Below are positions 62,715-64,000 of a stretch of 64,000 nucleotides of DNA, one piece after another. The notes under the pieces were generated by a model. The model had not been told where the DNA came from. It did not search any database and saw nothing but the letters and a program-made list of their open reading frames with translations. Numbering within the stretch: the first letter of the stretch is position 1; every line of letters begins with the position of its first letter. The position numbers and the translations under genes were made by a program. The DNA is from Deltaproteobacteria bacterium IMCC39524 (GTDB lineage Bacteria; Desulfobacterota; Desulfuromonadia; Desulfuromonadales; BM103). The DNA lies in the NCBI GenBank assembly GCA_029667085.1, contig JARUHJ010000001.1, positions 868,001 to 932,000 on the forward strand. The letters run 5' to 3'.

Positions 62715-63812
62715 TCAGCCAAGCAGAGAATCCAGGGCATCAAATTCAAAACGCTTGTCGGCAAGTTCCATAATCAGGTTAATTTTCTGAGTGTCCATGG
62801 CATTAAGTTTGGAAACGTCATCAGTGATGGTATTGAAGACATCTGCCGTTGTGCGGGTCGTCCTCATATAGGGGATGCCACTATTATCAAGAATTTTCTG
62901 TGTGATCGCACTGATTTTGGCAACACCGGGGATAACCAGCCCGGCAAGCAGGTGCCGATATTCGGGCAGGTTGTACATATTAGCCAGGGTCACCAATAAT
63001 TCATCACGGCTGCTGGTCACCGTCACCAGAGAAGACTCCTTCAAAAGCTCCGTGACACGTTGTGTAGCAGCAGAACCGATCTGGACATGGTGGGCAATTT
63101 GTCCTGCAGCCTCCTGATTACCATGTAAGGGAACATCGAGGACCTGACTGATACGGCGAAGGGTCGGGTTGGCGAGAATTGGCTGGTAGTTAAAACCACC
63201 GACAACCTTGAACGTTTCCTTCGCAAAAGCGAGCTCCAGGTAGCGCAGCGTTTTTTCACGCTTCTCGGGAATAATTTTATTGACCAGAACCGCGCGAACA
63301 TCAGCCTGCTCTTTCTCAAACAGAGCAAGGTTCATGTACGCTGAATCGACAACGTTGCCAACGCCACCACCAGTCACCATAACGACCGGTGCGTCAGCAA
63401 TCTTGGCAACACGTGCGTTTGAGAAGCCCAGAACCGAGCCGACTCCGGTATGTCCGGCACCCTCTATAATCAGAAAATCATTTTTGCGGTCCAGTTCGTC
63501 TATGGCGTCGAACATTTTCCGCTCCATATCGGCGCCGGAGAGCTCACCCTCAAGTAATTTCTGGGTGTCGCCGGGGTGAAGGACCAGCGGTGACATCAAA
63601 GAGAGGTCATCCTCAAGACCAAAGACTTCAGCCATCAGGGCGGCGTCTTTATCCACAACCATGCCATTTCTGGCGATTGATGGCTTGGGACCAAAGGGTT
63701 TTATGAAACCGACCCTCCTGTATTTTTTACGTGCCATATACATGAGGGAAAGGCTGGTCGTGGTTTTACCACTATTCTGCCCAGTTGCAGCAACAAAGAC
63801 CTTGCGGGCCAT
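62715..63812 (-). CDS. BioD-like ATPase with DRTGG domain
   Basis: The 365-residue protein has a dethiobiotin-synthetase-like N-terminal half with P-loop ATGQNSGKTTTSLSL (8-22), VVDKDAALM and IIEGAGHTGVGSV. A C-terminal DRTGG domain follows (LVTVTSSRDELLV, AGLVIPG, IPYMRTTRTTADVFNTI). The same two domains form the N-terminus of long phosphotransacetylases; here they stand without the catalytic domain. A sensory or regulatory role is inferred. The gene begins 110 bases from the partial gene at the right edge. Confidence 0.85.
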   Translation of the reverse strand: MARKVFVAATGQNSGKTTTSLSLMYMARKKYRRVGFIKPFGPKPSIARNGMVVDKDAALMAEVFGLEDDLSLMSPLVLHPGDTQKLLEGELSGADMERKMFDAIDELDRKNDFLIIEGAGHTGVGSVLGFSNARVAKIADAPVVMVTGGGVGNVVDSAYMNLALFEKEQADVRAVLVNKIIPEKREKTLRYLELAFAKETFKVVGGFNYQPILANPTLRRISQVLDVPLHGNQEAAGQIAHHVQIGSAATQRVTELLKESSLVTVTSSRDELLVTLANMYNLPEYRHLLAGLVIPGVAKISAITQKILDNSGIPYMRTTRTTADVFNTITDDVSKLNAMDTQKINLIMELADKRFEFDALDSLLG

Positions 63813-63889
63813 ATAAGCTCCTAAAAATGTCGCGAATGGCGCTTGTCGAGAAAAAAACTATGTCGCTCGTGCTGTGCGCAAACCAAAGG

Positions 63890-63926
63890 CTAGTGTCGTG
63901 TCAACGATAAGCTGACGCGGCACTAA
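63890..63926. repeat. Short palindromic repeat related to 2959-3126
   Basis: CTAGTGTCGTGTCA and TGACGCGGCACTAA are imperfect inverted arms around nine bases. The sequence matches the right end of the 2959-3126 element, read in reverse, at about 24 of 30 positions. The TAG stop of the right-edge gene lies in its right arm. Confidence 0.65.
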
Positions 63927-64000
63927 CCTCTTTCCTTAACCAGCTTTGACACTGCACGGAACTGCTCGTGCGTTGATTCCTGGAGCATCTGGAACATAAC
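63923..64000 (-). CDS. 3' end of an unidentified gene
   Basis: The minus-strand frame from the window edge encodes MFQMLQESTHEQFRAVSK and then LVKERG before TAG at 63923-63925. The residue pattern is that of a coding amphipathic helix. Only 25 residues are visible, too few to identify. It would be transcribed in the same direction as, and upstream of, the BioD-like gene. Confidence 0.5.
   Translation of the reverse strand, partial: VMFQMLQESTHEQFRAVSKLVKERG

Overview
The window looks like a chromosomal housekeeping segment of a deltaproteobacterium of the Desulfuromonadales type (Geobacter, Desulfuromonas and Geopsychrobacter relatives). This is inferred from gene content and order: a BAT-type aerotolerance operon, a cysE-iscR-iscS-iscU-mnmA sulfur operon, a TatD nuclease fused to a radical SAM domain, a short phosphoglucose isomerase, ExeA/TPR proteins and many short intergenic repeats. 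I see no rRNA, tRNA, CRISPR array, prophage or complete insertion sequence.

Left part (1-22 kb). A membrane site-2 protease cut by the window edge is followed by a YwbE pair with a 34-residue Lys-rich protein, a pseudouridine synthase, a nitroreductase, AMP nucleosidase, L-2-hydroxyglutarate oxidase and an RhlE-like helicase. A six-gene BAT operon (MoxR ATPase, DUF58, DUF4381, two VWA proteins, BatD) runs from 7.1 to 14.1 kb behind a good sigma70-type promoter. Then come a second pseudouridine synthase, a small exported protein, an MFS transporter, a thioesterase, mutM, a WbuC cupin, a YchJ-like protein, an orphan DppC-type permease and a free-standing MshEN (c-di-GMP-binding type) protein. 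The left part closes with ugd.

Middle part (22-44 kb). galE is followed by rnc, an Elp3-like radical SAM gene and era in overlapping order. tmk-holB-ricT-metG-tatD/rSAM run on the plus strand and end at a strong terminator. An SLC12-like transporter and an SSS symporter plus unusual metallophosphoesterase pair are on the minus strand. The 480-base gap upstream of a zinc alcohol dehydrogenase holds two terminator-type hairpins whose loops both carry CU-rich anti-Shine-Dalgarno sequence; this is the best candidate here for an undescribed regulatory RNA locus. A cold-shock gene with a long leader containing a terminator-like hairpin follows, then mtaB, mnmA and the isc genes.

Right part (44-64 kb). 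The cysE-iscRSU-mnmA transcription unit starts at a promoter overlapped by a good match to a type 1 IscR operator. Then follow ilvA, class I fumarase, lrgAB, a TPR protein, a PDZ/DUF512 iron-sulfur protein, mutL-miaA-hfq, an ExeA-like ATPase with a large acidic TPR protein, pgi, an RsuA-family pseudouridine synthase, a Gfo/Idh/MocA oxidoreductase and a BioD-like/DRTGG ATPase. The last 78 bases are the 3' end of another minus-strand gene.

Several repeat families are scattered between genes. One palindromic family (2959-3126 and 63890-63926) supplies the stop codon of the adjacent gene in both copies. Others run into the coding ends of galE and mtaB.
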